Assembly: GCF_963676275.1 (NCBI RefSeq)
Contig: NZ_OY781091.1
Coordinates: 1,032,775-1,096,774, forward strand
Reading direction: 5' to 3'
Length of the DNA: 64,000 nucleotides
DNA from: an uncultured Cohaesibacter sp.
GTDB taxonomy: Bacteria > Pseudomonadota > Alphaproteobacteria > Rhizobiales > Cohaesibacteraceae
Shown here: one piece after another, positions 34,812 to 45,400 of the stretch
Layout of the letters: each line of letters begins with the position of its first letter
Numbering within the stretch: the first letter of the stretch is position 1
Notes under the pieces: model-generated
The model's input: only the letters and a program-made list of their open reading frames with translations
What the model was told of the DNA's origin: nothing
The model's database searches: none
Program-made: the position numbers and the translations under genes

Positions 34812-35145
34812 TAGCATAAAGGCACGATGCAGAGAGATTTTCAAGTCAATTCAGCAGCAGACGCATGGAAAGTTGCGAAAAATCAGCCGATTGAAGCTTG
34901 AGCTTTAAAATGGGAATGACGCCATATTGGCAATCTTGGCAATAAGCACAAAGTAGGAGCCAGCTGGTTTGCAGCCAGAATCATGCAAGGTCCGACCCCG
35001 ACCTCCGACCCGGATGGGCCAGAAACCTGACCGGGCGGAGAATGCCGCACGCTTCAGCTTGGCCCGTTTGGCCGGACCGACAGCAGATCAGCACTGGCAA
35101 CAGATTAGCGATGGCGATATCCGCCCCAATCCTTTTGAGGCATGG
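34812..35145. other. Gap between the sitA operator and the feo operon end
   Basis: About 330 bp. One plus-strand frame (34969-35241) is open, but it runs antisense into the small Cys-rich gene and lacks a ribosome site. I see no gene, terminator or repeat. Confidence 0.35.
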
Positions 35146-35397
35146 TCAGTCATCTTCACCAGAGGTCTGACGCTTTTGCAGAGGAGATATATCGAACTTG
35201 AATTTGTCAGGCTGGCAGGAGGCGCAAGCGCCACCGCCTGATGCACAGTCCGAGCAGGAGTCGCGTTTGACCCACAGTTTGAGAAAAAGATAGATCAGGG
35301 CAATCAGCAGGACACCGCAAGGCAGAAAGATATCCCAAATGCTGCCATTCGCAGCGCCAACCAGCGTTGATGTTGATGTTAACACGTCACTTTCCAC
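35146..35397 (-). CDS. Small Cys-rich membrane protein linked to FeoB
   Basis: From a GTG at 35397, two bases after the feoB stop, 83 residues are encoded. There is one span (IFLPCGVLLIALIYLFLKLWV) followed by a Cys cluster (DSCSDCASGGGACASC) and a polar tail. This is the pattern of the small FeoB-associated Cys-rich membrane proteins found after feoB in many bacteria; the Cys cluster could bind iron or an Fe-S centre. Longer frames upstream overlap feoB and are unlikely. It completes a feoA-feoB-small gene operon. Confidence 0.75.
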   Translation of the reverse strand: MESDVLTSTSTLVGAANGSIWDIFLPCGVLLIALIYLFLKLWVKRDSCSDCASGGGACASCQPDKFKFDISPLQKRQTSGEDD

Positions 35398-35399
35398 GA

Positions 35400-37925
35400 T
35401 CAGCCAGCCCCTGCACCGGTGGAAGTTCTCCCCTCGGGGGCCATGCTCAAGGCGCGTTCCTGTCGTCCGCTGTAAAAGCCGACGATAATGAGCAGGACAA
35501 GGGCCGAGAGATAGACGATGGTCATCATCTCGATGCCACCAAGAGCGGCGGCATTGCCGATCGTATAGACAAGGCTGGAAACCCCAAGTCCCAGAGCCGT
35601 GGGGAACAGAATGGAGAAAAGCATCCATTTGTAGGAGCCGGTCTGAACCTTGACCATGACCGTGGTTGCCAGACAGGGCGGGTAGAGAGCAAAGAACAGG
35701 ATCATCGAGACCGCGAGCAGGCTGGTTGCGCCACCCGCCTTTGTCTCCGCTCCCATGCGATCCTCCAGAGTGGCATTCTGGTCTTCATCCTGCTGGAACA
35801 AGACCCCCAGAGTGGCAACCGAGCTTTCGCGCGCCGCAAAGGAAGACAGCAGGGCCACATTGATCTTCCAGTCAAAGCCGGCAAATTGGGTGACCGGTTC
35901 CAACCCATGGCCGATCATGCCCAGAACCGAACTGGTTATGCGTTCCTCCTTCATTTCCCTGCGGATGGACTTGCGGGCCGAGACCAGTTTTTTCAGATTG
36001 CGCCCTGCCTTCTTTGCATCCGCATCACCCTTGGGTGGCGTGACAAAGGGGTAGAAGTTGGCATTGCGCGCCAGAAAGGCCTTGTCGACGGCTTTGGATC
36101 CGGCCGCCCCTCCTGCATTCAGTTTGGCGCGTTTGTAATCGCTGTAATAATTGACCAGCGGGATAATATTGTCCTTACCCGACAAGTTCTCATAGGCGTT
36201 GCCCTTCATGCTTTTCTGGAAGGCTTCGATGGCCTTTATGCCATTGGCTTCATGTCGCTGCATGCGATCCTCCGGCAGGCCGGGAAACTGCAACAGGGCA
36301 AACACGACGACAGCAACCGCCACAACGATCGTTCCCACCTTCTTGATATAGATCCATGTCCGCTCAAATGATCGCCGCATGACGGCCAGCGCACCCGGCA
36401 TATGATAGGCGGGCAGTTCCATCACGAAAGGAGAGGTCTCATGTCCATGGAGCACGGTGACCGTCAGAAGCTTGGAGACCAGAAGGGCGAAGATGACGGT
36501 CATGGTGGAGATGTAAAACATCATCAATGGCCGGTCTTCGACAAAGAAGATGCCAAGCAGCAGCGTATATAGGGGCACCTTGGCCAGACAATTCATGAAG
36601 GGCACGGCAAAGATGGTCGCCATGCGGGCGCGATTGTCCGGAATGCCCTTGGTTGCCATGATGCCCGGAACGGCGCAGCCTCCGGCAAACACGCCTCCGA
36701 GAATGAGCGGCAATGTGCTTTGGCCATGCAGACCGAAGCGATGCAGCACCTTGTCGAGAATGAAGGCAATGCGTGCCATATAACCCGAATCTTCAAGGAT
36801 CGCGATCAGGGCGAACAAGATGATGAAGATCGGTACATAGTTGAGCAATGTATTGGCGGAATCGACAAGCCAAAGCCCCATTGAACGGGTATAGGGATCC
36901 TCGAGAAAACCGGCATTTGGAAGCAGATTGGCGACAATCTCCCTGAATTTGGCCAGTATGGGCCAAGTGACGTTGGTCAGTTGGTAACCCCACACGATCG
37001 AAATCTGATAGATCATGTAAACCGTGAAAATCAGGACAACGGGAGCGGCCCAGCGGTTGAGCACGAAACGGTCTATCTTGCTTGTGACGGATTCCTTCTC
37101 GCTCTGTTCGCTCGCAATGCATCCCTCCAGCAGGTCTGCAACATGGCGATCGCGCATGAAAATGATGTAATCGGAGGGGCTCATTCCCTCGCTTTGCTCA
37201 AAGCTCTGGGCCAGCTGCCCGGCCTTCGTGATGACATCATCGGCCCATTCAAATCCTGCGCTCTGTTTGATCAGGGCCTGAGCCTGTTCGTCCTTTTCCA
37301 ACAATTTGATCGCCAGCCAGCGGGCCGGGAGTTGCCATTCTCTGGCGGGATCGCGCAGCATCAGGCAAAGGTCGGCTATCATTGGTTCGAGCGTTGCATA
37401 GTCGATGGTGGCAGGCCGCTTTCCGGCGCATCGGGCTTCTTCCATGATTGCGCGCCGCAAATGATCCCGCCCGATGCCTTTCGAGCCAATGGTTTCGACA
37501 ACACTAAGGCCGAGCCTGCGGGCCAGTTCTTCCCCATGGATCGAAAGCCCGTGGCGGCTGGCAATATCCATCATGTTGAGCACCAGCACCGACTTGAAGC
37601 CCATTTCCAGCAACTGGATGGTGAGATGGAGAGAGCGGCGCAGATTGGAAGCATCCACAACATTGACTGCGACATCGGGTCGCTCTGTGATCAGAAAGTC
37701 TCGCGCCACCCTTTCTTCCAGCGAAAAGGAGGTCAGGCTGTAGGTGCCGGGCAGGTCGACTGCCGTAACTGCTGTGCCTTCGAATTTGTAGCTGCCATAT
37801 TTCTTGTCAACGGTAACGCCGGGATAGTTGGCGACATGTTGGCGCGCACCTGTCAGCAGATTGAAGAGCGTTGATTTGCCTGCGTTTTGTTGACCTGCCA
37901 GTGCAACTTTTATCTGTTCAGTCAT
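35400..37925 (-). CDS. feoB: Ferrous iron transport protein FeoB
   Basis: The 841-residue protein has an N-terminal GTPase domain with G1 GQQNAGKST, G2 GVTVDKK, G3 DLPGTYSL and G4 NMMD, then a helical spacer, and a membrane domain with two Gate motifs (IMATKGIPDNRARMATIFAVPF and a later PPCLATTVM). A polar insert of about 150 residues lies between spans (around 555-690). It imports Fe(II) across the inner membrane. Its start overlaps feoA by eight bases. A Fur-like site lies before feoA. Confidence 0.95.
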   Translation of the reverse strand: MTEQIKVALAGQQNAGKSTLFNLLTGARQHVANYPGVTVDKKYGSYKFEGTAVTAVDLPGTYSLTSFSLEERVARDFLITERPDVAVNVVDASNLRRSLHLTIQLLEMGFKSVLVLNMMDIASRHGLSIHGEELARRLGLSVVETIGSKGIGRDHLRRAIMEEARCAGKRPATIDYATLEPMIADLCLMLRDPAREWQLPARWLAIKLLEKDEQAQALIKQSAGFEWADDVITKAGQLAQSFEQSEGMSPSDYIIFMRDRHVADLLEGCIASEQSEKESVTSKIDRFVLNRWAAPVVLIFTVYMIYQISIVWGYQLTNVTWPILAKFREIVANLLPNAGFLEDPYTRSMGLWLVDSANTLLNYVPIFIILFALIAILEDSGYMARIAFILDKVLHRFGLHGQSTLPLILGGVFAGGCAVPGIMATKGIPDNRARMATIFAVPFMNCLAKVPLYTLLLGIFFVEDRPLMMFYISTMTVIFALLVSKLLTVTVLHGHETSPFVMELPAYHMPGALAVMRRSFERTWIYIKKVGTIVVAVAVVVFALLQFPGLPEDRMQRHEANGIKAIEAFQKSMKGNAYENLSGKDNIIPLVNYYSDYKRAKLNAGGAAGSKAVDKAFLARNANFYPFVTPPKGDADAKKAGRNLKKLVSARKSIRREMKEERITSSVLGMIGHGLEPVTQFAGFDWKINVALLSSFAARESSVATLGVLFQQDEDQNATLEDRMGAETKAGGATSLLAVSMILFFALYPPCLATTVMVKVQTGSYKWMLFSILFPTALGLGVSSLVYTIGNAAALGGIEMMTIVYLSALVLLIIVGFYSGRQERALSMAPEGRTSTGAGAG

Positions 37926-38202
37926 CCTGTTCCTCGATCACTTCAACTGTCGCGGCCTCTCGTCTGCGCAAGGTGATGTCTGTCGCCTCAAGGCGCAGCT
38001 CAATCGGGTCGTTGAGCGGGGCGGCGCGCACCACCAGAATCGAGACATTGGGCATGACCCCAAGGTCAAGCAGGCGTTGCCGCACTGGGCCGGTTGCGTT
38101 GTGGCGTTTAATCCTGACCCGCAAGCCGGGAAGAATGTCATTTAACGTCAACGGCTTGTCTGGTTTTGGCAATTGGTTTGTATCGGTCATTATCACTGCC
38201 AT
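37918..38202 (-). CDS. feoA: FeoA, cytosolic partner of FeoB
   Basis: The 94-residue protein is an SH3-like FeoA domain (LNDILPGLRVRIKRHNATGP, QRLLDLGVMPNVSILVVRAAPLNDPIELRLEATDITLRR). FeoA is needed for full FeoB activity. Start is at 38202 or the in-frame ATG at 38190. It is the first gene of the feo operon, 63 bp after the Fur-like operator sequence. Confidence 0.92.
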   Translation of the reverse strand: MAVIMTDTNQLPKPDKPLTLNDILPGLRVRIKRHNATGPVRQRLLDLGVMPNVSILVVRAAPLNDPIELRLEATDITLRRREAATVEVIEEQDD

Positions 38203-38265
38203 TTTCTAAGGTTGGTAGCCGGCAGGATGAGGAGGGACATTTCGATGCTGTCCCGTGATGGCGGC

Positions 38266-38280
38266 TAGTTGCGAATGATT
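38266..38280 (-). promoter_or_regulatory. Fur/Mur-like operator before feoAB
   Basis: TAGTTGCGAATGATT is identical to 34792-34806 before sitA. Here the right half-site is weaker (ACTATTTACAAC follows). Confidence 0.6.
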
Positions 38281-38451
38281 ACTATTTACAACAAGACCTT
38301 CCGATAATAAAGTAAAAAGTTGAAAGACAAATTCAGAATATTTGTTTTTCGGAATAAAGCATCAATTTTTATTTTGATTCTAAAGTAGAATCTTTGTAAT
38401 TTTGGTGCGACAATTTAGCGCAAATGAAGATATGAGGGAGTTATTCTTGAT

Positions 38452-38766
38452 ATGTGGCGATTTGTAGCATTCTCTACATTTTGGTTACTTACTTTCACCA
38501 GTGTCTCGTTGGCACACACACCGATCTGCGCCTGTTATGACAATGGCGATGGGACGGTTCTGTGTGAGGGCGGCTTCTCCGATGGGTCTTCTGCATCAGG
38601 CGTTGCCATGAAGGTCTATGACGAAAACAAGAATCTCATTCTTGAAGGCAAGATGAGCGAAGACAGCGAGTTCGAGTTCGACAAACCGGATGGCGATTAT
38701 AGCGTTCTTTTCGATGCTGGCCCGGGCCATGAAATCGAAATCAGCGGCAGCGAAATCGTCGAATAG
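38452..38766 (+). CDS. Small periplasmic protein beside a DUF4198 gene
   Basis: The 104-residue product has a signal peptide (cleavage near SLAHT) and a compact beta-rich body with CACYDNGDGTVLCEGGFSDG and VKVYDENKN-like segments (AMKVYDENKNLILEGKMSED), ending in GPGHEIEISGSEIVE. It contains three Cys and several acidic patches. This fits small partners of DUF4198 proteins found near metal transporters. It is read away from feoA and toward the DUF4198 gene 155 bp downstream. No function is known to me. Confidence 0.7.
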   Translation: MWRFVAFSTFWLLTFTSVSLAHTPICACYDNGDGTVLCEGGFSDGSSASGVAMKVYDENKNLILEGKMSEDSEFEFDKPDGDYSVLFDAGPGHEIEISGSEIVE

Positions 38767-38921
38767 GATCCTGTGCGTTCCCTGATCCCGGAACGTGAGA
38801 ATAACCAACATTTGATTGCAGACCATGCCAGGGAGATGCCAGGGAGACGAATGTGTCTCGCTCCTTGCAAGGGAGCCTATTGTCCAAATTCCTCTGGCAT
38901 GCTGCATAAGGGAGATGATCA

Positions 38922-39707
38922 ATGAAGAAACTGCTGATGGCTGCTGCGGCGGCAACAATTGGCTTTGCAGGCGCAGCTCAGGCCCATTTTCAGCTGCTCT
39001 ATACCCCCAATGTGATGCTGAGCAATGCCGAGGAAATCCCGCTCAAGCTGATGTTCGGCCATCCCATGGAAAATGGCCACGCCATGGATATGGGCCAGCC
39101 GGAAATATTCGATGTCTATTTCAAGGACAGCAAAACCGATCTGCTGCCAACGCTCAAGCCGATTGTCTGGCAGGGCGCGCATAACCAGTCGAAGGCCTTC
39201 GAGACCTCCTACAAGATCAGGCGCAATGGTGACTATGTCTTCGCCCTGACGCCAGCGCCCTATTATGAAGAGAGCGAGGACATCTATATCCAGCAGATCA
39301 CCAAGGCCTATGTCAACAAGGCCATGCCGACAACATGGAGTGAACCCCTCGGATTGCCTGCCGAGATCGTACCGCTTAACAAGCCTTACCAGAATTATGT
39401 CGGCGGAACCTTCTCCGGCCAGTTGCTCTCTAATGGCAAGCCCGCGGCTGGCGTCGAGTGCGAAATCGAATATATCAATCCTGTTGTCGATCTGGCGGCA
39501 AATGCCTTTGCCAAGGACGTGTCAGGTCCGGTGCCGGACAGCGCCATAGTCGCGATCACAGATCCGAATGGTGTCTTCACATTCGGCATTCCGCGTGCTG
39601 GAAAATGGGGATTTGCCTGCCTTGGTGCAGGGCCGGTCACTGAATATCAAGGCAAGGAACTGTCTCAGGATGCCGTGATCTGGATCGATGTCAAAGACAT
39701 GAAGTGA
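38922..39707 (+). CDS. DUF4198 periplasmic protein
   Basis: AAGGGAGATG precedes a 261-residue protein with a signal peptide (cleavage at AQA-HF). The mature N-terminus begins with His, as in DUF4198 proteins and some copper-binding proteins. It has two beta domains: one with LMFGHPMENGHAMDM (three His/Met-rich positions that could bind metal), and a second with GGTFSGQLLSNGKPAAGVECEIEYIN and DPNGVFTFGIPRAGKWGFA. Family members are often next to nickel, cobalt or iron transporters, and here FeoAB diverges. A role in periplasmic metal binding is plausible, not shown. Confidence 0.8.
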   Translation: MKKLLMAAAAATIGFAGAAQAHFQLLYTPNVMLSNAEEIPLKLMFGHPMENGHAMDMGQPEIFDVYFKDSKTDLLPTLKPIVWQGAHNQSKAFETSYKIRRNGDYVFALTPAPYYEESEDIYIQQITKAYVNKAMPTTWSEPLGLPAEIVPLNKPYQNYVGGTFSGQLLSNGKPAAGVECEIEYINPVVDLAANAFAKDVSGPVPDSAIVAITDPNGVFTFGIPRAGKWGFACLGAGPVTEYQGKELSQDAVIWIDVKDMK

Positions 39708-39747
39708 TCCTGCAAAGCCTTTGAATATCAACGGCTTCCAAAAAACT

Positions 39748-39775
39748 GAAATGGACAGTTCCATCTGTCCATTTC
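39748..39775 (+). terminator. Terminator after the DUF4198 gene
   Basis: GAAATGGACAG and CTGTCCATTTC form an 11-bp stem with a six-base loop (39748-39775), followed by a pyrimidine-rich stretch. Confidence 0.65.
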
Positions 39776-40077
39776 TCTCGCCCTTGTTGGCGTGGGCAAA
39801 ACGGCGCTTGTTCCAAATCAGCAAGAAGCGCATCTCCCGACAGGGCGGGGAGGGCTACCTATGATTGCGCCATGGCAAGTCGCGAGGCGGGTTTTTATCC
39901 CGTCTGCACACCGCTTTGCCACCCTCAGACCTTAGGGAAAGCACGGAATGGCTCAATTTTCCTGTTCATTATTTCAAGAAAAAAATTATTCAACTTTAGG
40001 ATGACACAATTGGGGTGTAATTGAGGCAAGAGGGACTGTGGCGCTCATGTGCCAAAATACAAGAAGAGGAGGTTGCA

Positions 40078-40545
40078 GTGCCTTGTAAAGACGCAATGAT
40101 TGATACCGTCATCTCTCTGAGACCGCAGCAGACAGTAGAGGAAGCCATGAGCATCCTTGAAGCAAAGCGGATCAGATATGCTCCAGTTCTCTCCGAAGAT
40201 AATATTCTGATGGGCATGTTTGGCTTCATGACCGTTTTGGGGGAGATTTTGCCCGTTTCAGTCACGATGACCGATGGTCTCGAACATCTTGACTTTGCAC
40301 GCGGTGCCAAACCGGATATTGCCCAACGCCTGAAGGCCCTCAAGGCCCAGACGGTGGAGAAGGCAATGGAAGAAAAGCCTGTAACCCTCAACCCTGAACT
40401 TTCGGTATGGGAGGGAATCCGAAAGCTGACCAAACACGGCAGCCCCTTGCCGGTCGTCGAGAGCGGGACAAACAAGTTCCTCGGCATTCTGACGGAACAG
40501 TCCGCCATTACCGAATTGGAACGCATCACGTCCAGTTCTTCCTGA
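40078..40545 (+). CDS. CBS-domain protein
   Basis: A GTG start at 40078 is preferred because GAGGAGG ends six bases before it; the ATG-like start at 40021 lacks such a site. The 155-residue protein is a CBS pair (AMIDTVISLRPQQTVEEAMS, IRYAPVLSEDN, then KPVTLNPELSVWEGIRKL and GSPLPVVESGTNKFLGILTE). Such Bateman modules bind adenosyl nucleotides and regulate partners. The transporter gene starts 87 bp later in the same direction, so it may regulate or sense for that transporter. Confidence 0.85.
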   Translation: MPCKDAMIDTVISLRPQQTVEEAMSILEAKRIRYAPVLSEDNILMGMFGFMTVLGEILPVSVTMTDGLEHLDFARGAKPDIAQRLKALKAQTVEKAMEEKPVTLNPELSVWEGIRKLTKHGSPLPVVESGTNKFLGILTEQSAITELERITSSSS

Positions 40546-40632
40546 TCGACAGCTTAGCATATTCAACAAGTCTGACGGGGTGGAGGAGGCCTTGGTCGAA
40601 CCATCCGTCTTTAGAAAAGCGATAGTTGATCA

Positions 40633-41976
40633 ATGGAAAATGCCAGTGAAATAGCCTCAAGTGCTATTTTCGGATGGCCGCCCATGATTGTGGCGACGGT
40701 CATTCTCGTAGCAGCCTACTTCTTCATTATCACTGAAAAGATCAACCGGGCGATCGTCTCCCTTCTGGGTGCCGGGTTGCTGGTTCTGCTCGGTGTATTG
40801 AACTTTGAACTTGTCGTTCACGGTATCGACTTCAACACCATCTTCCTGCTGACAGGCATGATGGTGATTGTGGCCATTACCAAGGAATCCGGCGTCTTCC
40901 AGTTTGTTGCGATCTATACCGCCAAACTGGTCAAGGCCAATCCCCGGATGCTGCTGATCGCCCTTGCGGTTGTAACCGCATTCTTCTCGGCCCTGCTTGA
41001 CAACGTGACCACGGTGCTGCTCGTGGTACCTGTCACGCTTTTGCTGACTGACCAGCTCAAGCTCAAGGCCTATCCTTTCCTGTTTTCGCAGATTTTCGCG
41101 TCCAATATCGGTGGCACCGCCACCCTGATCGGTGACCCGCCGAACATTCTGATCGGCTCGGCCGTCGGCCTCAGCTTCATGGATTTCGTCAGGTGGGTCA
41201 GCCCGATCGCGATTATCGTTCTTCTGGTATGCCTTGTCATTTTCGACTTCATCTGGGGTCGCAAGATGGTCGCGGCCGAAGAAGACAAGCAGGCGATGAT
41301 GAAATATAACGCCTTCGAGGCGATCGAGGACAAGGTTCTGCTGACCAAGTCCCTGTTCACTCTGGCGCTTGTCCTGTTCGGCTTCATCTATGGCCATGGT
41401 CAGGGCTGGGAGCCCGGCACCATCGCGCTGACCGGCGCCGCCTTCCTCTTGCTGCTGCATACCTTTGGCGGTAAACCCGAAGAGCAGTCCCATGCGGTTC
41501 ATTCCGCCTTCAATCAGGTTGAATGGGAAACCATCTTCTTCTTCCTTGGCCTGTTCGTTCTGGTGTCTGGCGTTGAGCATACCGGTCTGCTGAAGATCAT
41601 TGCGGGTAAGCTGCTTGCCATCACTGGCACCAACATCGAGCTGGCTGGCATGATCGTGCTGTTCGCATCGGCGATCCTGTCTTCCATCGTCGACAACATC
41701 CCCTTTGTGGCAACCATGATCCCGCTGCTCAAGGCCATGCAGACAGATCTTGGCGGCCCTCAGGCCATCGAGCCATTATGGTGGTGTCTGTCTCTGGGCG
41801 CCTGCCTTGGTGGCAACGGCACCCTGATCGGTGCCAGTGCCAACGTCATGGTGGCCAGCTTCTCGGAACGCGCCGGACAGCGCATTTCCTTCATGCAGTT
41901 CCTAAAGCTGTCTTTCCCCCTGATGATGCTGACGACGGTGATCTCAGCGATCTACGCCTATATCGTCTATTTCTAG
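40633..41976 (+). CDS. ArsB/NhaD (ion transporter superfamily) permease
   Basis: The 447-residue protein has about twelve spans in two homologous halves. It carries FFSALLDNVTTVLLVVPVT with SNIGGTATLIGDPPN in the first half, and LSSIVDNIPFVATMIPLL with LGGNGTLIGASANVM in the second: the paired DN and GGT/GNGTLIG hairpins are the signature of the ArsB/NhaD/SLC13 group. It should move an anion or exchange Na+/H+. The exact substrate cannot be told. It follows a CBS-domain gene and is ended by a terminator. Confidence 0.9.
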   Translation: MENASEIASSAIFGWPPMIVATVILVAAYFFIITEKINRAIVSLLGAGLLVLLGVLNFELVVHGIDFNTIFLLTGMMVIVAITKESGVFQFVAIYTAKLVKANPRMLLIALAVVTAFFSALLDNVTTVLLVVPVTLLLTDQLKLKAYPFLFSQIFASNIGGTATLIGDPPNILIGSAVGLSFMDFVRWVSPIAIIVLLVCLVIFDFIWGRKMVAAEEDKQAMMKYNAFEAIEDKVLLTKSLFTLALVLFGFIYGHGQGWEPGTIALTGAAFLLLLHTFGGKPEEQSHAVHSAFNQVEWETIFFFLGLFVLVSGVEHTGLLKIIAGKLLAITGTNIELAGMIVLFASAILSSIVDNIPFVATMIPLLKAMQTDLGGPQAIEPLWWCLSLGACLGGNGTLIGASANVMVASFSERAGQRISFMQFLKLSFPLMMLTTVISAIYAYIVYF

Positions 41977-42025
41977 CAAAAGCTTCAGGCCGGCTTTCAA
42001 AAACGGAATCTGACACAGCACGTGA

Positions 42026-42057
42026 ACCGTCACCGGATAACCAGTGGCGGTTTTTTT
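42026..42057 (+). terminator. Terminator after the transporter gene
   Basis: ACCGTCAC and GTGGCGGT form an 8-bp stem with a 10-base loop, followed by seven T. Confidence 0.8.
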
Positions 42058-42448
42058 GTGCATTATTAACAGAATGTAAAAATATTGTTTCAAAGGGCTT
42101 TCTATTTATTAAATTTGATGAGAGTATTTATATAGAATACTATTATAGATTGTATTTTTGATTGTGTTTATTTGAATGTCAATTTTGATTGTGGCCGTGT
42201 CGAAGGGCGTAGGAGAGAGCCTCATCCAGATTGTCGGGGAACAGGATATGGGCATTGGTCGGGGGGGCAAACCGCCCCTGATGAAAGCTTCCCGGCCTTG
42301 TTGCTTGACAGGATTGTCTGATTTTCTGGCTGATTACCGTCATTTTTTATCGTCGGCTTATATTGATCTTGATCTTATTTTGATCTGGGTGATTTCAGAA
42401 TTTATTGGGCGAGAGCGATTTTGATCTCTCTTTCAGTGGAGCATTTTC
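42058..42448. other. AT-rich leader region before the first RTX gene
   Basis: About 390 bp, strongly AT-rich at 42060-42180. An 82-codon frame (42176-42424) is open but has no ribosome site or recognisable product. It probably holds the RTX promoter; I could not assign one box pair with confidence. Confidence 0.4.
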
Positions 42449-45400
42449 ATGACCAAAACGATTACTTTTTCAGAATATAGCCTTTACACCGTCAACCCGA
42501 CATTCAAGTTTAGCGACAATGTTGTAACAACCAGAGGTGTTATTGTTGAGGATGGGGCGCAGCCAAATTCGCCGGTCATTGCGGCCAATAGCTCCTATGA
42601 AGGGCCGGTCTTCATCTATTTTGACGTGCCGGTAACCGATGCAAGCCTTGCTGCTGGCTATTTTGATAATATCGGTTCTACCCGTATCGAATTTCGAAAT
42701 GCGGCCGGAGAGCTTCTGAAAAGCTATCACAACAGCTCTTATGGCGTTGTGACCTTCTCCTGCCAGAGCGATGAGGGAATTGCCTCCATTGCAGTGATAA
42801 ACGAGTCCTCCGATGAGAGTGGTTTCTCGGTTGATACTATCAAGTTTGATGGCGAAGTCTCCGAGCTTGATCCGCCCGATGTCGCCATCGTCAAAACGGC
42901 CGGAAGCGTCGACAAGATATATGGCCAGATTGACGGGGATTCCGAGCTCGTTTTTCACAATTCTGTGGGCACTGCAGATGAGCGGGACTTCATCAAGCTG
43001 ACGGTCTCCGATGACACAACGGCAAGGATCTCGATCTATCTGGATGACAATAAGGACAATGTCAAAGAGGTCACAGTCGATTTGACTGCGGGCGTGAATA
43101 TTCTGAGCTTTTCGGCGCTGGATGGCTATGACAGTCTGGAAAACTATACCGCTGTGATCAAGGTGACCGACTATGTCGATCCGGACAAGGAATTTCTTGA
43201 TGACCTTATAGCAGGCATAGCAGAAGGCGTGTTGAGCTATGACAAGGTGCAGGAGCAGATTGCATCCTATTTGAAAGAGGCCTTCTCCAACAAGGCCAGT
43301 GCTCTGAAATTTCTCGGCAAATATAGTGACAAGCTGTCGAATTTCGGGTTTGGCATCAATATCGCCAATAGGATCGATAGCATTCAGGCTGCGGGCAACT
43401 GGAAGCGTCAGGCGGTGATTGAAGTGACCGACATGTTTGTTGAGTTCGCTTTGACCAAGGGTGTCAAATACGCTTCATTCATCGCTGGTACGGCGCTCTC
43501 CGGGCCCTTTGGAGCAATCGCGGCTGAGGTCGGAGACAAGGCCATAAGCGTCATCTATAGCAGCTTTATCTCGGACTATGTGCGCGATCTCACCGGTGAT
43601 GCCTATGACAGCCTTACGCAAGATGCTCTGCTCCAAGCGCTCTCTCTTGATTCCATCAACGATTTTGCCCTTCAGGCGGCAGCCGATACCGACGTTGATT
43701 TCTCCTCACTGGTCTTTGATGAGAAATGGTATCTTGAGACCTACAAGGACGCAGCAGATGCCGTGGCTTCAGGGCAAGCTGTTTCCGGTATCGCCTATTA
43801 TCTGAAATATGGCGCCGCTAAGGGCCACGCCATCAATGAGCAGGGAACCGTTGTTGCCGAGAGCGAAAGGACTGGAGGCCTGTCCATTCTGGATGCCGGG
43901 GATGTGGTTACCAGCAACCTGAACACTCTGGAGCTGGGCGAGCGCGCCGGTGATCTGGTAAGCCAGAGCGAAGCTGCTCTCACCGACTATATCAACGACG
44001 AGATCAGGACCGAAGGCACGGAGCTCAATGTCAATGCGGCCCTGTCGGCGCTGGCAAACCGAATAGCTGCGGACTGGATGTTCAATCATGACGGTTCGAT
44101 CGAGCTGGAAATCATCGATGGTGGAGAAAATTGGGCGGAAACCCTGAGCAACGGCGAAAGCTATCAGGAATTCCTTGAGGAACTGGCTACGGAAGCAGGC
44201 ATAGATTTGTCGGAAACGACGCTTCTTGCGAGCTGGACCACAGCAGAAACACCAAAAGACATCTATGCGCAATTTGCCACCCTGATTGACGGTGCTGGCA
44301 CGCTTGCCGGGATTGATTTCAACTCCGTCGGCATTGCCCAGATTGGCGGCCTTTGGATCCTGCTGGTTTCAACAGAAAACCTAGCCGATGATGCCAGTCA
44401 ATTGGATGACGCTACGCTTCATATTTCCGGTGATGACTATGCCAACGACATCTCCGGAACCCATCAGGATGACTATATCGATGGCAATGGAGGCAATGAC
44501 CATCTGGAGGGCTTGCGCGGCAATGACACCATTCTGGGCGCTGATGGCAATGACTGGATCAGCGGTGAAAAGGGCAATGACCAGATTCTGGGTGGTGCTG
44601 GCAATGACACCATTTATGGTGGCGCCGGGCTGGATAGCCTGTCGGGTGGAAGCGGCAACGACACGCTCTCTGGTGGCGATGGCAAGGACCGCATCTTCGG
44701 TGGTCAGGGGGCTGACAGCCTGAATGGTGGCTGGGGTGACGACTATCTTGATGGAGGAGCCGGTGCCGACGATATGACCGGGGCTGCCGGTAATGATGTC
44801 TATATTGTCGATAATGCAGGCGACAAGCTGCATGAAAAGGCCAACGAAGGCACGGATCTGGTAAAAAGCTCGGTGACCTTCTCGCTCAAGGCACATAGTC
44901 AGCATATCGAAAATCTGACACTGACAGGAAACCGCGCCATCAATGGCACGGGCAACGCTCTGGGCAATCAGATCATTGGCAATATGCAGAATAACAGTCT
45001 CAATGGTCTGGATGGCAATGACAATCTGACCGGCAATGCCGGAGCAGACAAGCTCTTCGGTGGCAATGGCCATGACATATTGGCCGGTGGTTCCGGCAAT
45101 GATCTCCTCTATGGTGGCAATGGCGACGATCAGGCATTTGGCAATCTGGGCAATGACCGGCTGTTTGGTGGTCAGGGCAACGACCTGCTTGATGGGGGAG
45201 CAGGAGTGGACATCATGACCGGCAATGTCGGCAATGATGTCTATATTGTCGACAATGGGAACGACAAGGCTGTCGAACTGGCCGGGCAGGGGACCGATTT
45301 GGTCAAAAGTTCGGTGACCTTCTCTCTTCAGACCAACGGGCAGCAAGTGGAGAATCTGACCCTCACCGGCAACGCTGCCATCAATGGCACTGGCAATGGT

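Noticed and set aside
34969-35241. 90-codon plus-strand frame between sitA and the feo operon
   Set aside because: Overlaps the small Cys-rich gene antisense, and lacks a ribosome site and recognisable product.
35367-36371. 334-codon plus-strand frame opposite feoB
   Set aside because: Shadow of feoB; composition is random and there is no ribosome site.
40657-41580. 307-codon minus-strand frame opposite the ArsB/NhaD-type transporter
   Set aside because: Highly polar shadow of a membrane protein gene.
42176-42424. 82-codon frame before the first RTX gene
   Set aside because: No ribosome site, odd composition, and it lies in a probable promoter region.
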